Shown piece after piece: positions 36,040 to 44,840 of a stretch of 64,000 nt of DNA. The translations under genes were made by a program, and so were the position numbers. Source of the DNA: Algoriphagus algorifonticola (GTDB lineage Bacteria; Bacteroidota; Bacteroidia; Cytophagales; Cyclobacteriaceae); NCBI RefSeq assembly GCF_007655305.1, contig NZ_VLOG01000037.1, forward strand, positions 1 through 64,000. The letters run 5' to 3'. The notes beneath the pieces were generated by a model. That model was not told where the DNA came from, did no database searches, and saw nothing but the letters and a program-made list of their open reading frames with translations. The first letter of the stretch is position 1. Every line of letters begins with the position of its first letter.

Positions 36040-36789
36040 TTAATAGGCGTAGCATTTGGTGGAAGCGATGGTATAGCTCAATGTCACACCCAAAAAGTAA
36101 TACCAGTCCTTGTCATATGGGTTTCCAAAATTAATCCCATAGGGTTGATTAGGATTGGCCGGATCCTGAAATCTGGGTATAGGCGGTGTTCTACTATCTA
36201 TCTTATCTAGATAATCCGTAAATGTAGCTCTAATGCCAGCTTCGACTGCCAGTGTCCACCTATCATTAAGCCTGTATTTTACCCCTCCTCCAAATGGAAT
36301 TACCACGGTACCTACGTTATACCTTTCCGAAAATTGGAAAGCGTAAGTATTTCCTTTTGAAAAGAAGTGAGAATAACCTATTCCAAAGAATGCATAAGGA
36401 GACCAGAAAAATTCAGAATCATTCCGAAGAAAATCCAGGAAATTAAATTCCATAATGGCTGTTCCTTCAATAATCCCTCCTCTGAATCTTGCATCTCTTC
36501 TCTCTGCTGCCAGGTCATAAGGCCTTACACTATCGGTAGCTCTAAGAGTACCGGCTGTCAAACCAAGCCGAAGCGTCCATACATTGTCAAAATTTCTCTT
36601 GCCAAACAACGTGCCGTGAAGACCTAAATGGTCCAGATCAATTTTCCTCAGGATATCCCCGGTATATGCCGTGGTACCCAATCCACCACCTATTTCATAT
36701 TTCTGAGCCTTTGTCTCTGAAAGAAAACAAAGACCAAGTATAGAAATACAGACTAGTGTTTTGAAAATCTGAAAATTGACCTTTTTCAA
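36040..36789 (-). CDS. Outer-membrane beta-barrel protein of the DUF6089 family
   Basis: 249 residues from a TTG start, with no ATG available in frame upstream. A signal peptide (TLVCISILGLCFLSETKAQ) is followed by an eight-strand-like barrel pattern: YEIGGGLGTTAYTGDILRKID, WTLRLGLTAGTLRATDS and FGIGYSHFFSKGNTYAF. It ends YFLGVTLSYTI and a short Lys/Cys/Tyr tail. The family is found in Bacteroidota next to uppS and bamA; its role is unknown. Confidence 0.85.
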   Translation of the reverse strand: MKKVNFQIFKTLVCISILGLCFLSETKAQKYEIGGGLGTTAYTGDILRKIDLDHLGLHGTLFGKRNFDNVWTLRLGLTAGTLRATDSVRPYDLAAERRDARFRGGIIEGTAIMEFNFLDFLRNDSEFFWSPYAFFGIGYSHFFSKGNTYAFQFSERYNVGTVVIPFGGGVKYRLNDRWTLAVEAGIRATFTDYLDKIDSRTPPIPRFQDPANPNQPYGINFGNPYDKDWYYFLGVTLSYTIASTKCYAY

Positions 36790-36892
36790 GACGATGCAAG
36801 TTATGAAGTACCCAACGTTTAAAAAACGCTGTCTAGTATGATTGCGGTTAATATTTGTTAAGCTAAAATTGGCATTTTTTTACCTTTTAGCC

Positions 36893-37768
36893 TCAATTTC
36901 TCATATCAAAACCCCAATTTAATTTATACCGCAAGGTATCAAAAAAATTGTAGCTGGGTAATTTGACAAGCCGGGCACAGAATTGTTCTTTTTTTACCTT
37001 CAACTTCAAGTCTGAAGAAATGGAGGTAGATCTGGAGTCCAATGAAATCAAAAACTTCTCTGCCCTTCCTTCTATTTCGAAGGTAATCTCGCTTTCATCT
37101 GAAACGATGATAGGCCTCACATTTAAATTATGAGGACTTACCGGAGTGATGACTAGGTTTTTTGCTTCTGGAGAAATTAAAGGTCCTCCGCAACTCAAAG
37201 AGTATCCGGTAGAGCCGGTTGGAGTTGCTACAATAAGTCCGTCTGCCCAATAGCTATTCAGATACTTTCCGTCAATGTAAGTATGCACAGTGATCATGGA
37301 AGAAGTATCCCTTTTGTGAATGGTAAATTCGTTCAATCCGAAATTCAACCCATTGAAAAGTTTTCTTTTTGCATCCAGAGATACGAGGCTTCTATTTTCA
37401 ATTTGGTAATTATTCTCGCTCAAGTTTCTAACTGCCTCGTCGATTTTATCTGTAGATACAGTGGCCAAAAATCCTAACCTACCTGTATTCAAGCCCAAAA
37501 TCGGAGTTTCTACTTCTCCCACCTGACATACGGAGTCCAGCAAAGTACCATCACCGCCGATGGAAATTAAAAAATCCATCTGGCTCATATCATCCGTACC
37601 GTCCAGCAGCCAATAATTCAGCCCGGTATTTCCGTGCATTCGAAGTTGCCTGTCAAACTGTTCCGTGACAAATATTTCGAACTGATGATTCTGTAAGGCT
37701 GTGAATAAAGCTTTGACGTCATTCAAAAATTCTATCTTGAGCGCCAAGCCGTGCAAAGCGACTTTCAT
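36893..37768 (-). CDS. nadK: NAD kinase
   Basis: 291 residues. The diacylglycerol-kinase-like fold carries SIGGDGTLLDSV (GGDGT loop), GLNTGRLGFLA, and VATPTGSTGYSLSCGGP. NadK phosphorylates NAD to NADP. The ATG at 37768 lies inside a 20-bp sequence that is duplicated ~104 bp upstream (see the repeat at 37763-37886), so the leader has been rearranged. The downstream neighbours on the same strand are the DUF6089 gene and uppS. Confidence 0.97.
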   Translation of the reverse strand: MKVALHGLALKIEFLNDVKALFTALQNHQFEIFVTEQFDRQLRMHGNTGLNYWLLDGTDDMSQMDFLISIGGDGTLLDSVCQVGEVETPILGLNTGRLGFLATVSTDKIDEAVRNLSENNYQIENRSLVSLDAKRKLFNGLNFGLNEFTIHKRDTSSMITVHTYIDGKYLNSYWADGLIVATPTGSTGYSLSCGGPLISPEAKNLVITPVSPHNLNVRPIIVSDESEITFEIEGRAEKFLISLDSRSTSISSDLKLKVKKEQFCARLVKLPSYNFFDTLRYKLNWGFDMRN

Positions 37769-37886
37769 CTGTTTATAATTTGTTTTTTAGAGGTCAGATG
37801 GAATCTCGCACCGGTTCCCCGATACATCGGGGCATGCCTGTGTGTGAGGTTTTCCCCCGTGCTCGATTTCATCTGTTTATAATTTG
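37763..37886. repeat. ~104-bp inserted element flanked by 20-bp direct repeats
   Basis: TTTCATCTGTTTATAATTTG occurs at 37763-37782 and again at 37867-37886. Between them lie 84 bp with a central palindrome CCCCGAT-AC-ATCGGGG. The outer parts of the region are imperfect inverted repeats: CAGATGGAATC at ~37795 against CAGATGAAATC read in reverse from ~37876. The first copy contains the nadK start codon. This looks like a small hairpin element with a target duplication, or a local duplication. Confidence 0.6.
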
Positions 37887-38007
37887 GATTTATTTGGCAT
37901 AAAATCCCTCTTTAATCTGCAAAAAAGCAGGGTTTTTAATAGGTATTGAATCAAAAAAGATAAGTATTCCTTTAAGGTGGGGAATACTCATTTCTTGAAT
38001 TCATAGC

Positions 38008-38673
38008 CTAAATATCTAAAAATCTTAGCAAGTTACCGATTCTGTCTTCTTCACTACTCACACCGGTTTCCTCCTGGTAATGGTCTAGGATCTTATAACC
38101 AAAGCGCTCCAAGGTAGCTTTGATATGTCGGAGCTCAGGCTTGTCTAGCTTCAGCGTAAGCTTGATTTTGGAATCATCCAAAGGATCACTGCTGATAAAT
38201 GAACTCAATACCTTAGTGTTTTCTGTTTCAATTACTCTACTGATTTCTGCCAATGAATAATCCGTCATATTTAACGAAAGTATCAATACCGAGCCTTGGG
38301 ATTGGATAGAAAGGCTATCTGCAAAGGCAGAGATGGCATCCTCCATAGTCACTACCCCCAGGTAGGTCATGTCTCTATCTACTACTGCAACAATATTGGA
38401 ATGATGCTCTGCACTCGCCTTGAGTACATCATAAATATGCTTGTCACTGAATACCCAACAATTTGGATTTTCAGGAACAATACCCAAGATGTCTTTATCC
38501 AAATCATTCAATTCAAAAATCATTTCATCTCGGAGAAGCCCTAAAAAATGACCTTGATCCACCACGGGTAAAACATCCGTTCGGATCTCTTCCATCCAAG
38601 CCAATGCCTTTCTGGTCTTGTCGCTTAGCTTCAATGGAGGAATAAGGTTATTGATAAATTCGTAGGCCTGCAT
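38008..38673 (-). CDS. CBS-domain protein
   Basis: 221 residues. Two CBS motifs are visible (TDVLPVVDQGHFLGLLRDEMIF and HSNIVAVVDRDMTYLGVVTMEDAI). An ACT-like C-terminal part follows (SVLILSLNMTDYSLAEISRVIE, ending at GNLLRFLDI). CBS pairs bind adenosyl ligands and regulate a partner; none is attached here. The gene is upstream of nadK on the same strand, a neighbourhood I recall as common in this group. Confidence 0.85.
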   Translation of the reverse strand: MQAYEFINNLIPPLKLSDKTRKALAWMEEIRTDVLPVVDQGHFLGLLRDEMIFELNDLDKDILGIVPENPNCWVFSDKHIYDVLKASAEHHSNIVAVVDRDMTYLGVVTMEDAISAFADSLSIQSQGSVLILSLNMTDYSLAEISRVIETENTKVLSSFISSDPLDDSKIKLTLKLDKPELRHIKATLERFGYKILDHYQEETGVSSEEDRIGNLLRFLDI

Positions 38674-38765
38674 AAAGGAAATATAGGAAATGATTTACGG
38701 TTTTAAAACGTCTAAAGCCTTATTCTTGTTCCTTTTTGATGTGATATACCTTTTTCGTTCTAAGA

Positions 38766-39962
38766 TTAGGAAAGAAAATTCACTCCAATTCCTAATAAAA
38801 TACCTCCCAAAATGATTAGAGGGGAAGATATTTTAGTGAATTGCAAGAGGCAATAGGTTCCCAATATCATTAAAATATTAACTAGGTTAGCTTCTAATGG
38901 CTCAAAAAGTAAATAAGCTGCAGCGATCAACATCCCGCAGGATACAGCATTGATTCCTTCCAGCGCGGCTCTTACAGGTCTGTATTTTTTCAGTTGATCC
39001 CAAAATCGAATCACAAAGAAGATCATAAATATTCCAGGCAGGAATATCCCCGCAGCAGCGATTAATCCGCCAGTTAGAAAACCAATCAATCCAAACTCTT
39101 TCATGGAAAATGCTCCTACAAAAGACGAAAAAGAAAAAGTGGGTCCCGGTACTCCTTGTGAAATAGCGTATCCAGTCAGAAATTCTTCCGAACTGAGAAA
39201 GTTTTTGAAATCCACAAATTCAGTGTACAGGTAAGGCACCAATACTTGACCTCCTCCAAAAATCAAGCTCCCGTTTCGGTAGAAATTCTCAAATAAGATG
39301 ACAGGTTGGTATTTGGTCAAAGCACCTAGAGTTGCCGCCAATACCAAAACCCCTCCCCATAGGTAGAAGTTAGCCCATTGGATGACCAAGGGCTCATCTT
39401 TTTCATACTTGGGTTGATTTTTATATTTGATAGAGGTGCTTAGTCCCCCAGCCAAAAGAAGAATAGGGAATACATAAGGAGAGCTGTAGAAAAATGAAAT
39501 GAAGGTAGAGATCAAAACCAAAACCATGGCTTCAGTGGTCTGTACCATTTTTGAAATCGTTTTTTGCGCAGCAAAAATGATAAAACCTATCGCCATGGGC
39601 TGAATGAATTTGGCGAAGTTTAAAGCCCCTGGGGTATTTTCTTCTAAAAAGTAAATCAATGCAGCTGCAGAGGTCATCAGCAGAGTAGCAGGGATTATCC
39701 AAACTAGTAGCGCCAAATAAGCGAGGTTAGGACCTCCAACTCTGAAGCCTATTGCCGAAACCAATTGCGTAGAGGAGGGACCGGGTAGCATATTGCATAA
39801 GGCATTGAGCTCCCAGAGTTCTTCCTCGGTTATATAGTTTCTAGAATGGACCATGCGATCAATCAGCATGGCTAAAAATGCCTGAGGCCCACCAAAGGCT
39901 GTCAAAGAAAGGGTCAGAATGTCCCTTAGAAATAGGTAGTATCTGACCCTTTTAACTGACAT
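38766..39962 (-). CDS. chrA: Chromate transporter (ChrA) family protein
   Basis: 398 residues, about ten to twelve membrane helices in two homologous halves. The N-half has TAFGGPQAFLAMLIDRMV and LCNMLPGPSSTQLVSAIGF; the C-half has FGGGQVLVPYLYTEF and ISQGVPGPTFSFSSFVG. ChrA exports chromate, probably by proton antiport; the physiological substrate here could also be another anion. It starts 2 bp after the oxygenase gene stop, so the two are probably one transcript. Confidence 0.92.
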   Translation of the reverse strand: MSVKRVRYYLFLRDILTLSLTAFGGPQAFLAMLIDRMVHSRNYITEEELWELNALCNMLPGPSSTQLVSAIGFRVGGPNLAYLALLVWIIPATLLMTSAAALIYFLEENTPGALNFAKFIQPMAIGFIIFAAQKTISKMVQTTEAMVLVLISTFISFFYSSPYVFPILLLAGGLSTSIKYKNQPKYEKDEPLVIQWANFYLWGGVLVLAATLGALTKYQPVILFENFYRNGSLIFGGGQVLVPYLYTEFVDFKNFLSSEEFLTGYAISQGVPGPTFSFSSFVGAFSMKEFGLIGFLTGGLIAAAGIFLPGIFMIFFVIRFWDQLKKYRPVRAALEGINAVSCGMLIAAAYLLFEPLEANLVNILMILGTYCLLQFTKISSPLIILGGILLGIGVNFLS

Positions 39963-39964
39963 GA

Positions 39965-40942
39965 TTATTTACGAAGGCCTAGTTCCCGAAGTCTTTCTTC
40001 CAAAAACTCCCCAGCCGTGGCGTCTTTGAATTGCTTCGGATTTTGCTCATCTATACAGCTTTCCAGGCAGGTCAAATCCATATCGGATCTTGGATGCATA
40101 AAGAAAGGAATAGAATACCTACTTGTGTTCATCAATTCGCGCGGTGGATTCACTACTCGGTGAATAGTAGATTTCAGTTTTTTATTGGTTAATCTTTCCA
40201 GCATATCGCCCACATTGACCACCAACTGATCAGGAAGTGCAGTAATTGGAATCCATTTGCCATCCTTTCTTAAGACCTGCAAACCATCCGCACTTGCACC
40301 CATCAATAGCGTGATCAAATTGATATCTCCATGTTCCGCTGCACGAACAGCATCGGCCGGAACCTCATCGGGATTAGTGATCGGGAAATAATGAATCTGT
40401 CTCAAAATCGAATTTCCGTGAGCCACTTTTTGCTCAAAGTAATCTTCCGGTAAATCCAAGTTAAGGGCAATAGCTCTCAACATGGCTTTGCCGGCATTTT
40501 CCAAAGTTCTATAAGCCTCTAGCGCATCATTTTTAAACTCAGGGAGCTCATCCGGCCAGATATTTTCAGGATACTCTGCTTTGATAGGATCTGAGTCTGG
40601 AATTTGTGCCAACTCTTGTCCTACATGATAAAATTCTTTTAAGTCTCCGGTGTTTCTACCTTTTGCATGCTCTTTCCCTTTTCCGGTATATCCTCTTTGA
40701 AAACCGATTTCAGGTTTTTCATATTTGGATTTTACTTCATCAGGTAAAGCGAAAAATGATTTGATACTACCATATAATCTGTCTTGTAGATCTTGGGACA
40801 ATCCATGGTTTTTGATCGCCACAAAACCTATGTTTTGATAAGCTTCGCCTAATTTTTTGACGAAAGCTGCTTTTTGTTCTGGTGTTCCTGAGGTAAAGTC
40901 TGCCAAATCCAGACTTGGAATCTCGTCGAATAGGATGTCCAT
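39965..40942 (-). CDS. 2-oxoglutarate/Fe(II) oxygenase, isopenicillin N synthase-like
   Basis: 325 residues. The N-terminal cap motif GFVAIKNHGLSQDLQDRLY is followed by the jelly-roll core with HGDINLITLLMG (Fe ligands His and Asp), STIHRVVNP (third ligand His) and RYSIPFFMHP (R-x-S for 2-oxoglutarate). It should oxidise a small organic substrate; which one cannot be told. It is co-directional with chrA and divergent from a lipoprotein gene. Confidence 0.9.
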   Translation of the reverse strand: MDILFDEIPSLDLADFTSGTPEQKAAFVKKLGEAYQNIGFVAIKNHGLSQDLQDRLYGSIKSFFALPDEVKSKYEKPEIGFQRGYTGKGKEHAKGRNTGDLKEFYHVGQELAQIPDSDPIKAEYPENIWPDELPEFKNDALEAYRTLENAGKAMLRAIALNLDLPEDYFEQKVAHGNSILRQIHYFPITNPDEVPADAVRAAEHGDINLITLLMGASADGLQVLRKDGKWIPITALPDQLVVNVGDMLERLTNKKLKSTIHRVVNPPRELMNTSRYSIPFFMHPRSDMDLTCLESCIDEQNPKQFKDATAGEFLEERLRELGLRK

Positions 40943-41017
40943 CGTAATTTTCTGTTAGGTATGATTTCCTGAAATTTTGCCCTAAAAATAATACCTTTAG
41001 TATCAAAACCCCGCGGT

Positions 41018-41788
41018 ATGAAAAAAAACCTGTTATGGATGCCCGTTTTGATCCTTTTTATTTGGGCTTGTAGTGAGGAAAAGAAAAAAATCAACGAGGA
41101 AGTTATGGAGATTTCTCAGGACTCTCTATCTCTTGACCTAAGCCAGCAGAAGGTTACCTTTTATCAATACGAGGATTCTTCAGATTACCCGGATGCGATT
41201 CTCGAATTATATACGCCGCTTGGTAATCAGGTCTTCCGGCCCGGAAAAGTACCTTTTGAATTTAATATCAAAAACTTCCCTTTCGAGGAGCAGACCGTAG
41301 AGCGCTTTTTGCTATTCAATATTCTGAATGGTGGTGATCCGGCTGGTTTTCGCACACCCATTTTTCAAAGACAATTAGAAGAAGGAAGCTATAGGGTAGT
41401 AGCCTATTTGGTAGATGAAGAGGGATTGGCCTTAAAAAATTTCGGAAATTATGTTGACAGAGATTTTCAGGTGGGGGACTCCAGACCATTTCCGTACTCA
41501 GCAGAACCCTGTCTTGCAGTCAACCTGCCTAGAAATAATCAGATTGTGGATCCTGAGCATGAGTTGATTATTGACTTTTTGGTAGTAGGAGGAGATATGA
41601 AACTAGATGGGCTGAAGGTAAGAATTGAGATAGGGGAGTTTTCCTACGAAATAGATCACATGGCCCCTGTGCGGGTAGCCAATTTGCTTCCAGGAAGCTA
41701 CCAAGTTCAAATTTCCCTATTGAGAAATGATGGAAAAGAGCTAGAAGGCCCTTTCTCCTCTGTCACAAAGACCATCATTGTGAGATAA
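41018..41788 (+). CDS. Lipoprotein of unknown function
   Basis: 256 residues. A signal peptide ends in the lipobox ILFIWAC, so it is lipid-anchored. The mature part holds two beta-rich halves (FYQYEDSSDYPDAILELYTPLG and CLAVNLPRNNQIVDPEHELIIDFLVVGG). Each has several short strands, like Ig-like domains. I do not know the family. Divergent from the 2-oxoglutarate oxygenase and 38 bp upstream of serS. Confidence 0.75.
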   Translation: MKKNLLWMPVLILFIWACSEEKKKINEEVMEISQDSLSLDLSQQKVTFYQYEDSSDYPDAILELYTPLGNQVFRPGKVPFEFNIKNFPFEEQTVERFLLFNILNGGDPAGFRTPIFQRQLEEGSYRVVAYLVDEEGLALKNFGNYVDRDFQVGDSRPFPYSAEPCLAVNLPRNNQIVDPEHELIIDFLVVGGDMKLDGLKVRIEIGEFSYEIDHMAPVRVANLLPGSYQVQISLLRNDGKELEGPFSSVTKTIIVR

Positions 41789-41793
41789 GTCCT

Positions 41794-41801
41794 TATCTTT
41801 G
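41794..41801 (+). promoter_or_regulatory. Possible -7 box of serS
   Basis: TATCTTTG followed by CAGC, 25 bp before the serS ATG, matches TAnnTTTG. The nearest TTG is only 13 nt upstream, so the -33 box is not convincing. Confidence 0.35.
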
Positions 41802-41826
41802 CAGCTTTCTAAAGAATACCTTTTCC

Positions 41827-43098
41827 ATGCTATTAACAAATCATATTCGAGATAATTTCGAGGCCGTTTTAGCAGGTCTTAATAAAAGAAATTTCCCCAA
41901 TGCTGAATCATTGTTGAATCAGGTGATTCAATTGGATGATCAGCGAAAGTCCTCCCAAACTCAGAGAGATCAGATTCAGGCTGAATCAAATGCTATTTCC
42001 AAACAAATTGGCATGCTGATGAAGGAAGGAAAAAGGGAAGAGGCAGAAAAGGCAAAAGCCCGAACAGCTGAGATAAAAGCTCAAATCAAAGAGTTGGATG
42101 ATGAAAACTCAAGAGCTGAGGAGGATTTAAAAACACTTTTATATACTATTCCGAATATCCCTCATTCTTCCGTTCCTTCAGGGAAATCAGCTGAAGATAA
42201 TGAAGTGGTCTTAGAGCATGGTGAAATCCCCAATCTATATGATGGAAAGCAACCCCATTGGGAGCTGATCAAGAAGTACGATATCATTGACTTCGATCTA
42301 GGAGTAAAAATTACCGGCGCGGGCTTCCCTGTTTACAAGGGGAAAGGCGCTCGCCTACAGAGAGCTCTGATCAACTTCTTTTTGGATGAGGCCTTGAAAG
42401 CTGGCTTTATGGAAGTTCAGCCGCCAATTTTAGTGAATGAGGATTCAGGATACGGTACTGGCCAGCTTCCGGATAAGGAAGGGCAGATGTACCATGCGAC
42501 TGCAGATAATTTGTATTTAATTCCTACCGCTGAAGTTCCAATTACGAATTTATACAGAGATGTCATCGTAGCTGAGGATCAATTACCGATTAAGAATGTC
42601 GGATATACCCCTTGTTTCCGAAGAGAAGCAGGTAGCTGGGGGGCTCACGTTAGAGGATTGAACCGTCTGCATCAATTTGATAAGGTAGAGATCGTTCAAA
42701 TAACTCATCCGGATAAGTCCTATGAAGCTTTGGAGGATATGAGCAGCTATGTTCAAGGTTTGCTTCAAAAACTTGAACTTCCTTACAGGGTGTTAAGATT
42801 GTGTGGGGGAGATATGGGCTTTACTTCTGCTTTGACTTACGATATGGAAGTTTATTCTGCTGCTCAGGAAAGATGGCTGGAGGTGAGTTCTGTTTCTAAT
42901 TTTGAAACTTATCAGACCAATCGATTAAAACTTCGATTTAAAGGTGAGGATAAGAAAACTCAATTGGCTCATTCACTCAACGGATCTGCGCTTGCCTTGC
43001 CAAGAATTGTTGCCGCTATTTTGGAAAACAATCAGACAGAAGAAGGAATTAAAATGCCAAAAGTTCTTCATTCGTACTTGGGTTTTGAAATGATATAA
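41827..43098 (+). CDS. serS: Serine--tRNA ligase
   Basis: 423 residues. An N-terminal antiparallel coiled coil (residues ~30-110) is followed by the class II catalytic core. Motif 2 is CFRREAGSWGAHVRGLNRLHQF; motif 3 ends LNGSALALPRIVAAILENNQ. It charges tRNA-Ser and tRNA-Sec. Normal length. A terminator follows the gene. Confidence 0.98.
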   Translation: MLLTNHIRDNFEAVLAGLNKRNFPNAESLLNQVIQLDDQRKSSQTQRDQIQAESNAISKQIGMLMKEGKREEAEKAKARTAEIKAQIKELDDENSRAEEDLKTLLYTIPNIPHSSVPSGKSAEDNEVVLEHGEIPNLYDGKQPHWELIKKYDIIDFDLGVKITGAGFPVYKGKGARLQRALINFFLDEALKAGFMEVQPPILVNEDSGYGTGQLPDKEGQMYHATADNLYLIPTAEVPITNLYRDVIVAEDQLPIKNVGYTPCFRREAGSWGAHVRGLNRLHQFDKVEIVQITHPDKSYEALEDMSSYVQGLLQKLELPYRVLRLCGGDMGFTSALTYDMEVYSAAQERWLEVSSVSNFETYQTNRLKLRFKGEDKKTQLAHSLNGSALALPRIVAAILENNQTEEGIKMPKVLHSYLGFEMI

Positions 43099-43126
43099 TC
43101 TCAAAAAAACATAACTATTTGATCAT

Positions 43127-43157
43127 AAGGTTACTCAGAGAATGGGTAGCCTTTTTT
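43127..43157 (+). terminator. Terminator after serS
   Basis: AAGGTTACTC and GGGTAGCCTT make a 10-bp stem with two G-T pairs, followed by a T run, ~29 bp after the serS stop. Confidence 0.8.
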
Positions 43158-43359
43158 ATTGTTTTTGACAATTGGCAATAGAATAATTCAATCTATCAAA
43201 GTAAGTTTTGTCCGCAAAGGATTGCGAGTTCTTAAGAGTTCTATTGAATTTCATTTTAAAAAATAATATTTTAAAAAAAAGATAAAACAAAAATATAATA
43301 CTGTATATATATTCATAAAAAACTTAATTCGATAGTTTATTCTTTTTATTCTGTACACT

Positions 43360-43390
43360 GTTGTTTAATTTCGTATTAGAATTAAACAAC
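43360..43390 (+). promoter_or_regulatory. Perfect 11-bp inverted repeat, likely operator of the peroxiredoxin operon
   Basis: GTTGTTTAATT-N9-AATTAAACAAC is a perfect dyad that ends 5 bp before the peroxiredoxin ATG. A near-consensus -7 box (TAATTTCG, 43366-43373) lies within its left arm, so a protein bound here would block or affect transcription. The stem is AT-rich and has no T tract after it, so a DNA-binding site is more likely than an RNA terminator. The regulator is unknown. Confidence 0.6.
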
Positions 43391-43395
43391 TATAT

Positions 43396-44028
43396 ATGGC
43401 ACTTGTAGGTAAAAAAGCTCCTTTGTTTTCTGTAGGAGCAGTAATTAACGGAGAAGAAATCATTGAAAACTTCAGCCTAGAGCAGTATCTGGGTAAGAAG
43501 AATGTTGTTCTTTTCTTCTATCCAAAAGATTTCACTTTTGTTTGTCCAACAGAGCTTCATGCTTTTCAAGAAAAATTAGCTGAGTTTGAAAAGAGAGATA
43601 CCGTGGTTATCGGATGTTCTACCGATACAGAAGAGACTCACTTGGCTTGGTTGATGACACCAAAAGGTGAAGGTGGAATTGAAGGAGTGACTTACCCTAT
43701 TTTGGCAGATGCAGCTAAAACCATCGCATTAAATTACGGGGTTTTGGCAGGTAAATATTCATTCGATGCTGAAACTAATTTCTGGTCTTTTGAAGGGACT
43801 CCTGTAGCTTACAGAGGAACTTTCTTGATCGATAAAGAAGGAACAGTACGTCATGAATCAATCAATGATCTTCCACTTGGAAGAAATATCGATGAGTACT
43901 TGAGACTTTTGGATGCTTTGCTTCACGTAGAAAAATTTGGTGAAGTATGTCCTGCCAACTGGGAGGAAGGAAAAGAAGCGATGCAGGCTACTAATGAAGG
44001 TGTAGCTAATTATTTATCCAATAATTAA
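43396..44028 (+). CDS. 2-Cys peroxiredoxin (AhpC/Prx1 type)
   Basis: 210 residues. Peroxidatic C50 lies in KDFTFVCPTELHAF, and resolving C185 in GEVCPANWEEG. The reduction signature AYRGTFLIDKEGTVRHESINDLPLGRN is intact. It reduces peroxides with electrons from thioredoxin. It starts an operon with a thioredoxin-like protein (8-bp gap) and a DUF6952 protein. Confidence 0.95.
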   Translation: MALVGKKAPLFSVGAVINGEEIIENFSLEQYLGKKNVVLFFYPKDFTFVCPTELHAFQEKLAEFEKRDTVVIGCSTDTEETHLAWLMTPKGEGGIEGVTYPILADAAKTIALNYGVLAGKYSFDAETNFWSFEGTPVAYRGTFLIDKEGTVRHESINDLPLGRNIDEYLRLLDALLHVEKFGEVCPANWEEGKEAMQATNEGVANYLSNN

Positions 44029-44036
44029 TCAAAACC

Positions 44037-44348
44037 ATGATAGAACTAACTGAAGATACGCTACAAGAACTTGTAGCATCAAACGAGGAGGTAATCGTGC
44101 AGTATTCTGCTGGCTGGTGTGGAAATTGCCGAATTATGAAGCCTAAATTCAGAAGACTGGCAGGAGAAAATGCAGATAAGGTATTTGTGGTAGTTGACGC
44201 TGAGAAATTTCCTCAATCTAGAAAGCTGGCACAAGTCAATAACTTGCCGACTTTCGCCTCATTCAAAGGAGGTCAGTTGGTCAAGCAAATTCAAACAAAT
44301 AAGGAAGATCAATTAAAAGCCTTAATCAATGAAATTGCCAGTAATTAA
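44037..44348 (+). CDS. Thioredoxin-like protein
   Basis: 103 residues. The active site is SAGWCGNCRIMKPKF, CxxC with the unusual GN pair, and the cis-proline is in VNNLPTFASFKGG. It is likely the electron donor for the peroxiredoxin encoded just upstream. The 3' end overlaps the next gene by 20 bp. Cytoplasmic. Confidence 0.92.
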   Translation: MIELTEDTLQELVASNEEVIVQYSAGWCGNCRIMKPKFRRLAGENADKVFVVVDAEKFPQSRKLAQVNNLPTFASFKGGQLVKQIQTNKEDQLKALINEIASN

Positions 44349-44577
44349 AACCATTCAGAGAACTTGTGCTCCTGAGCAGATTGAAACAGCTCTGGAAGTT
44401 TTAGAAAATATCTCTGAAGCTCCTTCTCTAAAAGAAAATGAGCTAGATGTGATTGGTGAGTTAATTTCCAATCTCTGTGGTGCGTTGGAGGTTCATGAAA
44501 TGGTAGCCTCTGGTATGTCTGAAAAAGACGCTGGAAACGCCTTTATGAAAAAGGTATTGAGCTCAATTGATCGATAA
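44329..44577 (+). CDS. DUF6952 family protein
   Basis: 82 residues, mostly helical (EQIETALEVLENI, ISNLCGALEVHEMVASG, EKDAGNAFMKKVL). I recall it as a Bacteroidota family found beside thioredoxin and peroxiredoxin genes. Its function is unknown. It overlaps the thioredoxin-like gene by 20 bp, which points to coupled translation. A terminator follows. Confidence 0.8.
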   Translation: MKLPVIKTIQRTCAPEQIETALEVLENISEAPSLKENELDVIGELISNLCGALEVHEMVASGMSEKDAGNAFMKKVLSSIDR

Positions 44578-44600
44578 TTAAGGGTCTATAGTTGATTAAA

Positions 44601-44630
44601 AAAGGAACTCTATTAGGGTTCCTTTTTTTG
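44601..44630 (+). terminator. Terminator after the peroxiredoxin operon
   Basis: AAAGGAAC and GTTCCTTT pair around a ~9-nt loop and run into TTTTTTT. It ends the three-gene unit, ~24 bp after the DUF6952 stop. Confidence 0.85.
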
Positions 44631-44649
44631 TTAAAATGAATTATATGGA

Positions 44650-44840
44650 TATCCGCTTTCTTACCAGTATTGACAAAAATACGGCTTCTTGTCTGCTGAA
44701 AGGATCAGAATCCGGAAGCTTCGCCTGCCAGCGTGGATCTTCGGTCATCGGTCGCCCGTGCTGAGCGAAGTCGAAGCATCCAGCCAGTCAAGCAAAGAAA
44801 ATAAGGCAACTGGCATGATTGCAGATAATCAGAATGAATT
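44650..44840 (+). repeat. Dispersed intergenic repeat, copy B
   Basis: It aligns by eye with the sequence at 27735-27900 (shared blocks listed there). It also holds CCGTGCTGAGCGAAGTCGAA, a short sequence I recall from intergenic regions of many Bacteroidota. A 60-codon open frame across it encodes SPVLSEVEAS, the usual spurious translation of this motif. The rest of the gap to 44926 shows no other feature. Confidence 0.6.
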
